In this document: piece after piece, positions 1 through 8,865 of the stretch
How positions within the stretch are numbered: the first letter of the stretch is position 1
Layout of the letters: every line of letters starts with the position of its first letter
From: Polaribacter irgensii 23-P
GTDB lineage: Bacteria > Bacteroidota > Bacteroidia > Flavobacteriales > Flavobacteriaceae
Length of the DNA stretch: 64,000 bases
Reading direction: 5' to 3'
Assembly: GCF_000153225.1 (NCBI RefSeq)
Contig: NZ_CH724148.1
Span: 2,310,611 to 2,374,610 of the forward strand
Position numbers and translations under genes: made by a program
Notes under the pieces: model-generated
Database searches by the model: none
What the model was told of the DNA's origin: nothing
Seen by the model: only the letters and a program-made list of their open reading frames with translations

Positions 1-290
1 AGGGCTTTTTTATTTATCTTTTTTGCACCCAAAAACTGCAGCGAAATACAAGAAAAAATCTTCTTCGCCTTCCGTGGTAAATGTCCCAAAAAAACATCAA
101 AACACCTAGACGGTCTCGTGTTTCTAAAACAGAGAACAACAATAAAAACCCATGTCTCTGGGTACTAAATTCAGGGATTTTCAGATTATACCATTTGAAG
201 GGATTGAAACACTGCATTAAAGAGGCTGTATTTCTGCAACATAAAAAAGAACTTTCGTTCGTTTTGTAAACAAATGCGGAGGATAGCAAT
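1..290 (+). repeat. Degenerate copy of promoter-bearing array repeat
   Basis: No gene is supported here. Two diverged boxes, one with CAGGGAT near 172 and one with ATACC...AAGGGAT near 188-204, precede TTG at 204-206, a 20-nt spacer and TGTATTTC at 227-234. This is the same order and spacing as the clear promoter copies at 10124, 18239 and 30186. The downstream part (AAAAAAGAACTTTCGTTCG) resembles the copies near 63000 and 63650, which form a second sequence class. Short ORFs across this stretch have no protein-like features. Confidence 0.45.
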
Positions 291-470
291 ACCTCCAATC
301 CGCAGATAGCCTGTGATAGCTGATTAAAAGAATGAAATAAAAAAAATAATAGTAAGCAGAATTAAAAATATTGCGGAAGAAACACGCTCTATTGTACTCA
401 AACATTGAAAACAAAGAAAACTCAAAAAAGCAATTTAACAGAATATTTTCAGACTGAAAAACGGAGAGCC

Positions 471-612
471 TGCTGGTAACAATGTAAAAAATTAATTGCT
501 GGTTTTAGGGTCTTTACAAAAATCAGAACGGACTTTCTTGGTTCGTGTTTTATTTAATAATTTAGTCTCTTAAACAACTTAAATAAGCACATAGAAACAC
601 TAAAGGTGTGCA
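471..612 (+). repeat. Degenerate attC-like cassette repeat
   Basis: The left end ...GGTAAC at 475-480 is followed by the diagnostic interior: AAATTAATTGCTGG, a hairpin remnant ending CGGACTTTCTTGG, and TTTATTTAATAATTTAG. The right end has lost a clear GTT. It is recognisable only by comparison with the intact copies at 25492-25632 and 29947. Confidence 0.6.
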
Positions 613-619
613 TAAAAAA

Positions 620-1110
620 ATGAAGAACAATGCTGAAAAACAAGAACAATTAGGACATTCTACAGAATGGATGCAATATGCAAATGAATTATTTGACTCC
701 AGTGAAATTATTTATTAAGAAAAAAATAATAGTATTGTAATACAAATTGATGCATCAAAAAATCAAATTTTAAAAAAACCTGGAATTTCACGTTCTTATT
801 TTTTACTAATAGGTTTTGCTATTGAGAATTTAATGAAAGCCTTCAGTATTTCCAGAAATCCAGATACTGTAAAAGGTGCAAAATTAAAAATCTATTTCAA
901 ATAATCGCAACCGCTATGAGTTATCAAAAAAAAATCTGCATTTTTGAATTTACTCTTACTGAAATTAACTTATTAAAAACTCTTACTAAAGGAGATTCTT
1001 ATTGGACTCGTTATCCAGTACCTATAAGATTTGAAAATAGCACCGAAGAAAAAATATTAAACGGAACAAAAAAAATATTTTTATTAATTTATTTGAGAGA
1101 ATGGAATTAG
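620..1110 (+). pseudogene. Decayed cassette gene, unknown function
   Basis: The reading frame starts at ATG 620 and encodes a 32-residue hydrophilic N-terminus, then hits TAA at 716. Coding-like sequence resumes (hydrophobic FLLIGFAIENLMKAF), then shifts frame around 900 and ends with WTRYPVPIRFENS before TAG at 1110. Read together the pieces look like one protein of roughly 160 residues broken by at least one nonsense mutation and one or two frameshifts. It lies between two attC-like repeats (471-612 and 1183-1312), so it was probably cassette cargo. The alternating hydrophilic and helical segments could suggest a HEPN-like protein, but that is a guess. Confidence 0.5.
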
Positions 1111-1182
1111 CTATGTACAATTGCATTCAGAGATTTGAAAAAGTATGACAAGAAACTAAACTTGAAAAGAAATAAAACTACA

Positions 1183-1312
1183 GCAAACACCGTATAAGAT
1201 TAATTGCTAGTTTTAGCTTATCTAAAAAAGCCCTAATAGACATTCTGGCTGTAATTTATTTGCTACTTTCGCCCCTAAATTGCGTAACTGAACTTATCCA
1301 AATACGTTGGCA
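1183..1312 (+). repeat. attC-like cassette repeat
   Basis: Left end GCAAAC (1183-1188), then ACCGTATAAGATTAATTGC, a variable middle, and CTTATCCAAATAC leading to GTTGGCAATA at 1306-1315. The shape matches the array repeats downstream. The usual GAAAGTCC hairpin is replaced by a diverged middle. Confidence 0.75.
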
Positions 1313-1351
1313 ATAATTTTGACCCGTTCTAAAATGAAAAACCAAACGATC

Positions 1352-2020
1352 ATGAACAAAATCCTAAAGCAAACTTTTATCCTTCTTACCTTCCACCTTA
1401 TTGTAATCAGTTGCAATAGCAATAATAATTTTCAAATAGAAGAAGGGGATTTACTTTTCCAAAACACAGGAACAGGCGAAACAGCTACTGCAATTAAAGA
1501 TGTATCGGCAACTTCATTTTCTAAAAACTATTCGCATATTGGAATGGCAATGCAAGAAGATGACCAATGGTTTGTACTGGAAGCAATTCCAAAAAAAGGA
1601 ATTTGCAAAACTCCTTTACTTGCGTTTCTGAATAGGAATAAAAATAAAATCAACAAATCTAAAACCACAGTAGCAAGACTGGAACGCTATTACCAAGCAT
1701 ATATTTCTGAAGCAATAGCGTACGGAATGGCAAGAATAAATACCCCTTATGATGAAATTTTTTTATGGGATGACGATTCTTATTATTGCTCTGAATTAGT
1801 TTACAAAATGTTTTCTTCTCAAGATTTACCAAAAGAATCAATTCCTTTTCTTACACATCCTATGACCTTTAAAGACAGCACAGGAAACCTAATGCCTAGT
1901 TGGGACAGGTACTACGAAACACGCAACCAACCAATTCCTGAAGGAATTGAAGGAACAAATCCTAATTTAATGGCCAGTAGTCCTCATCTAAAATTTGTTC
2001 ATGATTATGAAAATGAATAA
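1352..2020 (+). CDS. YiiX-like permuted papain-fold lipoprotein
   Basis: Predicted cell-envelope lipoprotein of 222 aa. The N-terminus (MNKILKQTFILLTF...VISC) is a lipoprotein signal, so the ATG at 1352 is preferred over the upstream TTG at 1307, which lies inside the cassette boundary sequence, or ATG 1334. The body has the order typical of the YiiX/YebB (DUF830) circularly permuted NlpC/P60-papain-like family. EEGDLLFQ is followed by the His motif SHIGMAM (catalytic His), and later by YYCSELVYKMF carrying the catalytic Cys. Family members are thought to be thiol hydrolases acting on peptide or lipid amide bonds, but the substrate here is unknown. It is the only gene of its cassette, with no partner gene. 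Confidence 0.8.
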   Translation: MNKILKQTFILLTFHLIVISCNSNNNFQIEEGDLLFQNTGTGETATAIKDVSATSFSKNYSHIGMAMQEDDQWFVLEAIPKKGICKTPLLAFLNRNKNKINKSKTTVARLERYYQAYISEAIAYGMARINTPYDEIFLWDDDSYYCSELVYKMFSSQDLPKESIPFLTHPMTFKDSTGNLMPSWDRYYETRNQPIPEGIEGTNPNLMASSPHLKFVHDYENE

Positions 2021-2603
2021 AAAGTAAATGAATGGTCTATACACTATTACCAATAACGGGAATGGTTAAACGGGATTTGGTGCTTCACTAGCAATTCTTT
2101 CCAATTCCCTTGATAGCTTCAGCCAAGACCGTGGCAGTAATAAAAAACGATATTATAAACGGTACAATTATCGTACTTATTTTAGGACGATTACTCTCTA
2201 AACGTTGCTTAAGACTGAAAATACTGCAACTTTAATTCCAGAAAATTATATTGGAGGCATCATAAAATGGCGGAGTCAAAAAACGAAATTGAAAAAAACA
2301 CAAAAGAAATAAAAGAGCACATAAAAGCCTAAAAACGGAATTTTAAAAGAGATTCAATCTGCAGCCCTAATATTATTCTTCGACCTATTTTTACATCTCC
2401 AAAAGCGGAAAATAAATTAAAATACACCTAGTTTTAGACCTTATAAAAAATACTTGACACAATTAACGAAAATAAAATGAACGCATACCAAATTTATGAT
2501 TTTGGAAGTAGTTGTGAAAATTGAAGCGATTGGAAAAGTCACCGAAAAAGGAGTCCGTTATTATAATTAAGATAGAAAACACATTATCCTGAAAACAAAA
2601 AAC
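2021..2603. other. Gene-free stretch, decayed cassette DNA
   Basis: No reading frame with protein-like content is seen on either strand. The sequence is AT-rich with scattered short frames (for example ATGGCGGAGTC near 2268), suggesting remains of a former coding region inside the same cassette as the YiiX-like gene. Confidence 0.4.
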
Positions 2604-2743
2604 GATTACCAACACCAAGCATGCAAAATTGCGGAATGACTGCTAAACTAAAAGTTGGTTGTATCTTTATCTACTGGTAAGTGTCCATTAGAAAATCCTA
2701 TCACCCAAAAATAGCAACAAACCACATACAAACGTTGTACTCA
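2604..2743 (+). repeat. Degenerate attC-like cassette repeat
   Basis: Begins GATTACCAACACC, continues GCATGCAAAATTGC, has a weakly related middle, and ends AGCAACAAACCACATACAAAC before GTTGTACTCA (2734-2743). The right half matches intact copies closely. No reverse complement of GTTGTACTCA is found downstream, so the array seems interrupted here. Confidence 0.65.
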
Positions 2744-2883
2744 AATGTCCAGATTCAAAAGACAGCATCTTGGAGAAAAAGCAAGATTTTATAGCTTTCC
2801 TAATTGAATTCAAAAGAAAACATCGAAAAGCCATAGTATGGAATTCTTAAATTTTAACCCAATCATTATTCTATAGACCATCA

Positions 2884-3369
2884 CTACACTGGAACCGCAT
2901 AGTTGTGTTTTATAACCCCAATAACAAATGTACTGTGTGCACTTCCAATATTTTTCACCGAGCCCAACTCATTGATCACAAAAAATTGATAATGCTTCAT
3001 ATCTTTTATCACAATTTTTAATAAAAAATCATAGTCGCCCGAAATATTGTAACATTCCACCACTTCTTTAAGCGAAACGATGTCTCTTACAAACTTATTT
3101 ACGATCTCTTTGGTATGTTCCTTTAAAATGATGTTACAAAATACAGTTAAATTTTTACCTGCTTTTTCAGCATTCACAATAGCGATGTACCTTTCTATCA
3201 AACCCTCTTTTTCCATTCGTTTAATTCTTTCATAAACTGGTGTTGGAGATAAATTTACTCGTATCGCTATTTCTTTAATTGTTAATTTAGCGTCTTTTTG
3301 AAGCATTCTAAGCAACTCAAAATCAATTGTGTCTAAGTTTTCTGAAGAGAAATTATCTGTTTTTTTCAT
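2884..3369 (-). CDS. Lrp/AsnC-family transcriptional regulator
   Basis: 161 aa. The N-terminal winged helix (TIDFELLRMLQKDAKLT...ISVRVNLSPTPVYERIKRME-type pattern, residues about 10-60) is followed by the RAM ligand-binding domain (VVECYNISGDYDFLLKI, about 75-155). Lrp/AsnC proteins sense amino acids or related metabolites. I chose the ATG at 3369. An in-frame TTG at 3402 would add 11 residues encoded by one arm of a perfect inverted repeat (3382-3395), which is better explained as an operator. The gene diverges from mesX-mesD (134 bp between start codons), so it probably controls methionine synthesis and itself. The sensed ligand, perhaps methionine, is inferred only from position. Confidence 0.9.
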   Translation of the reverse strand: MKKTDNFSSENLDTIDFELLRMLQKDAKLTIKEIAIRVNLSPTPVYERIKRMEKEGLIERYIAIVNAEKAGKNLTVFCNIILKEHTKEIVNKFVRDIVSLKEVVECYNISGDYDFLLKIVIKDMKHYQFFVINELGSVKNIGSAHSTFVIGVIKHNYAVPV

Positions 3370-3381
3370 TTTTACTCTTTT

Positions 3382-3463
3382 AAAAAGATTAATTACCTTC
3401 AAAAATAAGATAAACAGATATATTATCCAATTTTAAATGAAAATTATGATAATTAATCTTTTT
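3382..3463. promoter_or_regulatory. Divergent operator: 14-bp perfect inverted repeat
   Basis: AAAAAGATTAATTA (3382-3395) and TAATTAATCTTTTT (3450-3463) are exact reverse complements separated by 54 nt, in the gap between the Lrp-type regulator and mesX. The spacing of about 68 bp centre to centre (six to seven helical turns) fits two sites occupied by an Lrp-type oligomer wrapping DNA. Confidence 0.65.
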
Positions 3464-3503
3464 ATTTGAGATTTGTAAGGTAAAAAACAACAATTATCAT
3501 CAA

Positions 3504-4535
3504 ATGAAAGCGATCATATTAAACGATAAGAACAGTATGGAAAACATTCAGCATACCATCGAGAATGATTTAACATTCAGACTAAAGAGTATCTGTTTCG
3601 ATGAGCACTATACACCCTCCAGTAGTACGCGTAGAACAACCAATTTTGCCAACTTGGCAATAGGAGCAAATCGTCAAGAAAACTTGCGCAATGCGATTAA
3701 TATGATGAACCATCGTTTTAACACTTTGGCAAGCTGGGATAACCCTAACAACAATCGCTATTCGTTGGAATTAGAAATTGTTTCTGTTGATTTAGACATT
3801 GATGCTAGCGCGACAACGTTTCCATTAATTGAGATTTTAAAAACGCATATTATCGATCATAAAACAGGCAAACACATTGAAGGTATTGCAGGAAATAACT
3901 TTTCTTCTTACGTGCGCGATTATGATTTTAGCATACAGCTTTTAGAGCACAACAAAGGTAAGGACCTCTTTAGTATTCCGAAAAGTTTTGGTGAATTACA
4001 CGGCAATTTATTTAAGTCCTTTGTACAATCAGAGCGCTACAAAGAACACTTTATGAAACCACCTGTGATGTGTTTGAGTGTGTCAGAAAATAGAACGTAT
4101 CATCGTACCGGAAACCAGCATCCGATATTAGGGTTTGAATACGAATCGGATAAATCTTCTTTAACAGTGCAATACTTCAAAAAAATGGGCTTACAAGTTC
4201 GTTATTTTATGCCCACTAATAGCGTTGCACCTTTTGCGTTTTATTTCTTTGGCGATTTACTAGCTGACTATACAAACCTTGAATTAATAAGCACCATTAG
4301 CACCATGGATACGTTCCAAAAGATTTATAGACCTGAAATTTACAATGCCAATTCTATAGCAGGAGCTTGCTATAAACCTAGTTTAAATAATCAAGACCAT
4401 TCAATAACGAAAATTATATACAACCGAGAAGAGCGCACCCAATTAGGAATTGAGCAAGGTAAATTTGCAGAAAAGCATTTCATTACGCCTTACAAAAGTG
4501 CCCTAGAACAGTGGTCTGCTAATTTTACTCTTTAA
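3504..4535 (+). CDS. mesX: MesX (DUF1852), partner of folate-dependent methionine synthase
   Basis: 343 aa, full-length DUF1852 protein, recognised from overall sequence (TRRTTNFANLAIGANRQENL near the N-terminus and KPPVMCLSVSENRTYHRTGN in the middle) and from its place 29 bp upstream of a MetE-core protein. In published genetics of bacterial methionine synthases, DUF1852 (MesX) is required with MesD for methylation of homocysteine from a tetrahydrofolate donor in an oxygen-dependent way. Its biochemical activity is unknown. There is no signal peptide, so it is cytosolic. Expression is likely controlled by the divergent Lrp-type regulator through the inverted repeat at 3382-3463. Confidence 0.88.
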   Translation: MKAIILNDKNSMENIQHTIENDLTFRLKSICFDEHYTPSSSTRRTTNFANLAIGANRQENLRNAINMMNHRFNTLASWDNPNNNRYSLELEIVSVDLDIDASATTFPLIEILKTHIIDHKTGKHIEGIAGNNFSSYVRDYDFSIQLLEHNKGKDLFSIPKSFGELHGNLFKSFVQSERYKEHFMKPPVMCLSVSENRTYHRTGNQHPILGFEYESDKSSLTVQYFKKMGLQVRYFMPTNSVAPFAFYFFGDLLADYTNLELISTISTMDTFQKIYRPEIYNANSIAGACYKPSLNNQDHSITKIIYNREERTQLGIEQGKFAEKHFITPYKSALEQWSANFTL

Positions 4536-4564
4536 TTAATACGAAACATTAAAATTAAACTATT

Positions 4565-5593
4565 ATGAAAAAATTATTACCAACCTCAACTGTTGGAAGT
4601 TTACCCAAACCCGCTTGGCTTGCACCTCCCGAAAAACTCTGGTCACCTTGGAAATTAGAAGGCGATCAGTTACTTGAAGGGAAACAAGATGCTTTGCGCG
4701 TTTCTTTTCACGAGCAACAATTGGCTGGAATTGACATCATAAGTGATGGTGAACAAACACGTCAACATTTTGTAACGACTTTTATTGAGCATTTGAGTGG
4801 TGTCGATTTTAAAAATCGTAAAACTGTAAAAATTCGCAACCGCTATGATGCAAGCGTTCCAGTTGTTGTATCCGAGGTTTCACGTCAAAAAGCAGTGTTT
4901 GTCGACGATGCTAAATTTTTGCGTAAACAGACGAACAAGCCTATAAAATGGGCATTACCGGGACCGATGACCATGGTAGATACGCTGTACGATAACCATT
5001 ACAAAAGTCGAGAAAAATTAGCTTGGGAATTTGCAAAAGCACTCAATGAAGAAGCAAGAGAACTCCAAGATGCGGGAGTAGATATTATTCAATTTGATGA
5101 GCCCGCATTTAATGTGTTCTTTGACGAAGTAAACGATTGGGGAATGGCTGTATTGGAAAGAGCCATTGAAGGTTTAAACTGCGAAACTGCCCTACATATT
5201 TGTTACGGATATGGAATAAAAGCGAATACGGATTGGAAAAAGACATTAGGTTCAGAATGGCGTCAGTACGAAGATATTTTTCCAAAAATTCAAAATTCTA
5301 GTATTGATATGGTCTCATTAGAATGTCATAACTCACACGTACCTTTCAATTTAATTGAACTCCTTCGCGGGAAAAAAGTAATGATCGGCGCAATTGATGT
5401 GGCAACCAATAAAATCGAAACACCTGAAGAAGTGGCCAACACAATACGCAAAGCTCTCGAGTTTGTAGATGTTGAAAATCTTTACCCTAGTACAAACTGC
5501 GGTATGGCCCCGTTATCCCGGGACGTAGCAGGAGGAAAGTTAAGTGCTTTAAGCGCAGGAGCAAAAATTATACGCAAAGAACTTGGAATTTAA
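4565..5593 (+). CDS. mesD: MesD-type short methionine synthase (MetE C-terminal core)
   Basis: 342 aa, about half the length of MetE, corresponding to its catalytic C-terminal barrel without the folate-binding N-domain. Zinc-site residues of the family are visible: His and Cys in ALHICYG (about residues 211-213), Glu in VSLECH (about 251) and Cys in STNCGM (about 311). DIIQFDEPAFN is the conserved substrate strand. MesD methylates homocysteine to methionine together with MesX, whose gene lies 29 bp upstream on the same strand. Together they form a compact two-gene methionine synthase operon. Assignment to MesD rather than another core-MetE group rests mainly on the DUF1852 partner. Confidence 0.88.
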   Translation: MKKLLPTSTVGSLPKPAWLAPPEKLWSPWKLEGDQLLEGKQDALRVSFHEQQLAGIDIISDGEQTRQHFVTTFIEHLSGVDFKNRKTVKIRNRYDASVPVVVSEVSRQKAVFVDDAKFLRKQTNKPIKWALPGPMTMVDTLYDNHYKSREKLAWEFAKALNEEARELQDAGVDIIQFDEPAFNVFFDEVNDWGMAVLERAIEGLNCETALHICYGYGIKANTDWKKTLGSEWRQYEDIFPKIQNSSIDMVSLECHNSHVPFNLIELLRGKKVMIGAIDVATNKIETPEEVANTIRKALEFVDVENLYPSTNCGMAPLSRDVAGGKLSALSAGAKIIRKELGI

Positions 5594-5706
5594 CTCCAGT
5601 GCATTGACTCAAAAATAGTTTCCGCATTTGACGCTATATTTAATCGTTTTATTTCATCAAATGAAAACCTAATAACTAATAAACCCATTAAAAATTTAAT
5701 TTGTCT

Positions 5707-6552
5707 ATGGATCTATATATTCTCTATTACCTCGCTGCAGGTGCCATCTCTGGAGTACTTGCAGGTTTGTTTGGTATTGGTGGCGGTATGATAATTGTAC
5801 CGGTATTAATTTACATTTTTAAAGCACAAGGCGTCCCAGAAGCCGCACTTACACATGTTGGTATTGGTACATCCCTTACAACCATTATTGTTACGTCCAT
5901 TAGTTCACTTCGTGCACATGATAGGAAAGGAGCTGTAAATTGGAATGTATGGAAACGCATGGCACCAGGATTGGTAATCGGTTCACTGATGGGTGCTGGT
6001 GTTGCCTCTGTCATTCAGGGTAATTCTCTTCAGGCAATAATTGGTATTGGTGCCTTCTTGGTAGGATTAAAAATGTTGTTTATGAAAAATAAATCTTTGG
6101 AAGAAAACAACCTAAGCAAACTACCCTCGCCTATGGGGCAGACTAGCTTGGGTGGTTTTATCGGTATTGTTTCTGCTATTTTTGGTATTGGCGGAGGTAC
6201 ACTAACCGTTCCGATATTGAGTTATTATGGTTTAAAAATTCAGCATGCAGTAGGTACATCTGCCGCCTGTGGCTTACCGATCGCTGCCTCTGGCGCTTTT
6301 GGTTTTTTTGTCTTTGGGCAATTTCTTGATCCCAGTGTAAAAGATGCATTGCCTAACGGTGTATTCGGCTTTGTACATATGTATGCATTTATTTGTGTGA
6401 GTTTCGCTAGCTTTTTCACCGCACGTATCGGTGCAAGACTTGCACATAAATTGCCAGCAGCAGCGTTGAAAAAAGCCTTCGCCGTATTGTTGCTAATTGT
6501 GGGGATTAAGTTGGCGTTGAGTTCTACAGTTTTTAGAGGTGAACTGCCGTAA
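5707..6552 (+). CDS. TauE/SafE-family sulfite/organosulfonate permease
   Basis: 281 aa integral membrane protein with two homologous halves, each containing the glycine-rich signature of the family (GVLAGLFGIGGGMIIVPVL near the N-terminus and IVSAIFGIGGGTLTVPIL in the middle), and about eight hydrophobic segments. The family moves sulfite, sulfonates or sulfur-containing organic anions across the inner membrane. I took ATG 5707 rather than the in-frame TTG at 5701. It follows mesD after 113 bp and may be co-transcribed, linking it to sulfur amino acid supply. The substrate cannot be read from sequence. Confidence 0.85.
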   Translation: MDLYILYYLAAGAISGVLAGLFGIGGGMIIVPVLIYIFKAQGVPEAALTHVGIGTSLTTIIVTSISSLRAHDRKGAVNWNVWKRMAPGLVIGSLMGAGVASVIQGNSLQAIIGIGAFLVGLKMLFMKNKSLEENNLSKLPSPMGQTSLGGFIGIVSAIFGIGGGTLTVPILSYYGLKIQHAVGTSAACGLPIAASGAFGFFVFGQFLDPSVKDALPNGVFGFVHMYAFICVSFASFFTARIGARLAHKLPAAALKKAFAVLLLIVGIKLALSSTVFRGELP

Positions 6553-7412
6553 ATCCCGACTTAAATAAAGATCAAATGCATCCCACAGATATTAAAAATA
6601 TACGAGACAAATTGGAATAATAACGAAGCACAAGAATGACTATCTACAATTGCTTGTGCCGACCTACTTCTAAAAATCCGTGCCGCTTTTTTAGTTTGAT
6701 TTGTATTTCAAAAACAAAAAGTCTTACAATGATGTCTATTCCAATCACACTTCTAATAATAATTGAAGTAAAAAGTGACTTTAAAAGTAACTGTCATCTC
6801 TGTGGCCTCATTGCCTCCATTGGGACTTCTCTTTATTGTATGATCGAAGAATACGGATGGATAGGATACTTGACAAATGAATTGAAAAGATTAAAATCTT
6901 AGGGAAAAACAGTGAATGGTTGGATGTATTTGCCATTTATGCCATTTGACAATTTTAACAAAGGCACGTCTTGGCGACAATCGTTTCTTTTTAGGAATGA
7001 TGTGTCTTAAAAGTTGGAGAATCGGACAGGTGGCGGAAACTTCAAAATCTATTATTGCAAGTGCCTGTTTTCATATGACTATCCGTATTAGAATTTTTAA
7101 AGACAGCATTCATGGTACTGAAAAATCATGATTTTAGGGGTTCCGTTGTTATTTGGTTTGTGATTATAAAGAAATGAAGAAAAAAGATACTATTGCTAAT
7201 GCCATATAAATTGACCTTCATTCTCTCTTTTGTTATTTCTGATTTATCTACAAAGTTAGCGATTGTATACGTAAGTGGTCTCGAATTAATTGCTGACGTA
7301 TAGCTTATTTAAGAAAATCAAACAGACGTATTTAGTCAGTGTTTTATTGAGTAATTGATTGTTTACAGCACGAAAATCACCCGATGCAAAAACGGTGTGG
7401 CTCATGAAAAAA
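6553..7412. other. Gene-free stretch
   Basis: No convincing gene. Two short frames at 6636-6902 and 6916-7131 have composition unlike protein (cysteine-rich, no domain). A 7-bp inverted repeat, GCACAAG at 6628-6634 and CTTGTGC at 6653-6659, could be a weak terminator for the permease gene. Confidence 0.45.
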
Positions 7413-8069
7413 TCAAACTTCTTCAACCAAAAGAGATTGACAAACATCAAACGTTAAAACGATCGTAGCATTGTCTTCAAGCAAAACTTCAAAACTATTG
7501 TCAAATGTTTCTATATGCCGAATTAATAAGACGGTTCCCAGCTTAATTCTTTTCTTATTTAAATAGAGTAATAAATCTTTAGAACTATTTTCTAATCCTC
7601 GCAATTTCACTTTCTGTCCTTCTTTAATGCTCCCTAATTTCAAATAATTAACTTTCAATACTTCCCCTTCCCTATCTGGAATCGGTGAACCGTGGGGGTC
7701 TAAAGTAGGAAATCCTAATATTTTATCCATCCTATCAAAAAAAATAATTGAACTAATATGTTCCACTTCTTCTGCAATATCATGTACCTCTTCCCATCCG
7801 AACCCCATTACTTTAGATAAAAACATTTCTGTCAATCTGTGTTTCCTAACAATTAAGGCACCTAGTTTTTCTCCTTTGGAGGTTAATTTTATAGGCTTGT
7901 ATTTTTCATATAATAACCAACCTCTCTCTTCCATTTTCTTTACCATATTATTGGACGTAGGTTTACTCACATTCATCTTTTTGGACAATTCTGTAATAGA
8001 AACATCAATACTTTCTCTACTCAGAAGATAAATAGCTTTCAAATAATTCTCTTTTGCTTGTGTTGGCAT
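7413..8069 (-). CDS. DtxR/MntR-family metal-dependent repressor
   Basis: 218 aa. The N-terminal winged helix (ENYLKAIYLLSRES...SKPTSNNMVKKMEERGWL) is followed by the metal-binding/dimer domain (RHRLTEMFLSKVMGF and VHDIAEEVEHISS, with the characteristic His and Glu ligands) and a C-terminal FeoA/SH3-like domain (about 150-218). This three-domain form is typical of IdeR/DtxR-like proteins. I chose ATG 8069 (MPTQAKENYLKAIYLL), the conserved family start; an in-frame upstream codon at 8126 would run into the operator. It diverges from the nickel-SOD operon, so the metal sensed may be Ni, Mn or Fe. The context suggests control of superoxide defence by metal supply. Confidence 0.88.
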   Translation of the reverse strand: MPTQAKENYLKAIYLLSRESIDVSITELSKKMNVSKPTSNNMVKKMEERGWLLYEKYKPIKLTSKGEKLGALIVRKHRLTEMFLSKVMGFGWEEVHDIAEEVEHISSIIFFDRMDKILGFPTLDPHGSPIPDREGEVLKVNYLKLGSIKEGQKVKLRGLENSSKDLLLYLNKKRIKLGTVLLIRHIETFDNSFEVLLEDNATIVLTFDVCQSLLVEEV

Positions 8070-8112
8070 ATTATAAATTAAAACGCAAATATAATAAATA
8101 TTACCAAACATA

Positions 8113-8143
8113 TTTGTTAGTCTCATCTAACTTATTATATTTG
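8113..8143 (+). promoter_or_regulatory. sodN operon promoter with overlapping palindrome
   Basis: TTTG at 8113-8116, a 19-nt spacer and TATATTTG at 8136-8143 match the Bacteroidota housekeeping promoter. Inside the spacer lies GTTAG-TCTCAT-CTAAC (8116-8131), a 5-6-5 palindrome of the size bound by DtxR/MntR dimers. Binding there would block the promoter. Confidence 0.65.
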
Positions 8144-8166
8144 TACTATAAAACAAATAAAAAGTT

Positions 8167-8381
8167 ATGAAAAAAATACTATTTACACTTACTTTTCCCT
8201 CTTAGGGATTGAAGCTGCTTTGGCTCATACTGGTCACACTGATATTAAATCAATATCTCATCTTCACATAACTGAGTCTATAAGTTTTGGAATTACTTCA
8301 ATCTTGACAAGCACTCTTATTATAATTTCCATAATATTCATTAAAAAACAACTCAAAAAAAACAAAAATCATGCTATCTAA
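8167..8381 (+). pseudogene. Frameshifted small membrane protein of the sodN operon
   Basis: ATG 8167 opens MKKILFTLTFPS and stops at 8203-8205. One frame over (from about 8199) the sequence continues LLGIEAALAHTGHTDIKSIS, one clear transmembrane helix (ITSILTSTLIIISIIFI) and a lysine-rich tail, ending at TAA 8379-8381, which overlaps the sodN start. A single missing base in TTTTCCCTCTTAG would restore one protein of about 70 aa. The His-rich HTGHTD segment next to a nickel enzyme hints at metal handling. Alternatively the frameshift is a sequencing error and the gene is intact. Confidence 0.6.
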
Positions 8382-8865
8382 CATCTTAAACCTGGTAAAA
8401 AAAATTACACCGGTACAAGAAGTGCATGCGCACTGCGACATCCCTTGTGGTATCTATGATCCTGGTCACGCAATTATAGGGTGTTTAACAATCATTCGCA
8501 TGACTGATTTAATGAACGACCACAGTACTGTAAAACACTCCGTGGATTGCCAGAATGAAGTCAGCAGATATATTGCCGAAAAAGAACGGCACGCCGCCAT
8601 TGTTAAACACGAAATACGCATCATTTGGGGAGATTTTTTTAAGCCACCACAATTTGAAAAGTATCCCGAATTACACGATTTGACGCACCGTATCATGCTA
8701 CTTGGCTCTAAAGCAAGACAAGAGGTAAACACAGATGCTGCTTTAGAGTTGCTTGAAAAAGTAAATCGTTTTGCAGAGCTATTTTGGGAAATAAAAGGCA
8801 TTACTACTAAAAAATCTGTTTATCCTTATCCTCCTGCGCTCGCTGTAATCTATCCAGAATTATAA
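8371..8865 (+). CDS. sodN: Nickel superoxide dismutase precursor
   Basis: 164 aa. It dismutates superoxide using nickel bound at the mature N-terminus. The diagnostic nickel hook HCDIPCG is present at residues 21-27. Removing the 20-residue leader (MLSNILNLVKKITPVQEVHA) gives mature His1, Cys2 and Cys6, the known Ni ligands. The rest is the four-helix SodN domain (HDLTHRIMLLGSKARQEVNT). No Sec signal peptide is seen, so it acts in the cytosol after leader cleavage. Its stop overlaps the start of the maturation-protease relic (TAATG at 8863-8867). Nickel SODs are common in marine bacteria and cyanobacteria and less usual in Bacteroidota. Confidence 0.95.
   Translation: MLSNILNLVKKITPVQEVHAHCDIPCGIYDPGHAIIGCLTIIRMTDLMNDHSTVKHSVDCQNEVSRYIAEKERHAAIVKHEIRIIWGDFFKPPQFEKYPELHDLTHRIMLLGSKARQEVNTDAALELLEKVNRFAELFWEIKGITTKKSVYPYPPALAVIYPEL

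Larger units (their letters stand above)
1306..2613 (+). mobile_element. Gene cassette with complementary ends (YiiX-like cargo)
   Basis: This unit starts GTTGGCAATA (1306) and ends GATTACCAAC (2604-2613). The ends are reverse complements at 8 of 10 positions, the same rule as the 13 cassettes at 10765-31834. It carries one gene (1352-2020) followed by about 580 bp without a gene. The two mismatches and the degraded right-hand repeat suggest an older unit. Confidence 0.6.

Noticed and set aside
3370..3402. TTG start adding 11 residues to the Lrp-type regulator
   Set aside because: The extra residues are encoded by one arm of the perfect inverted repeat, which is better explained as operator; ATG 3369 gives the normal family length.
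6636..7131. Two frames of 88 and 71 aa as genes
   Set aside because: Cysteine-rich random-looking sequence, no start context, no domain; they appear to be chance open frames.
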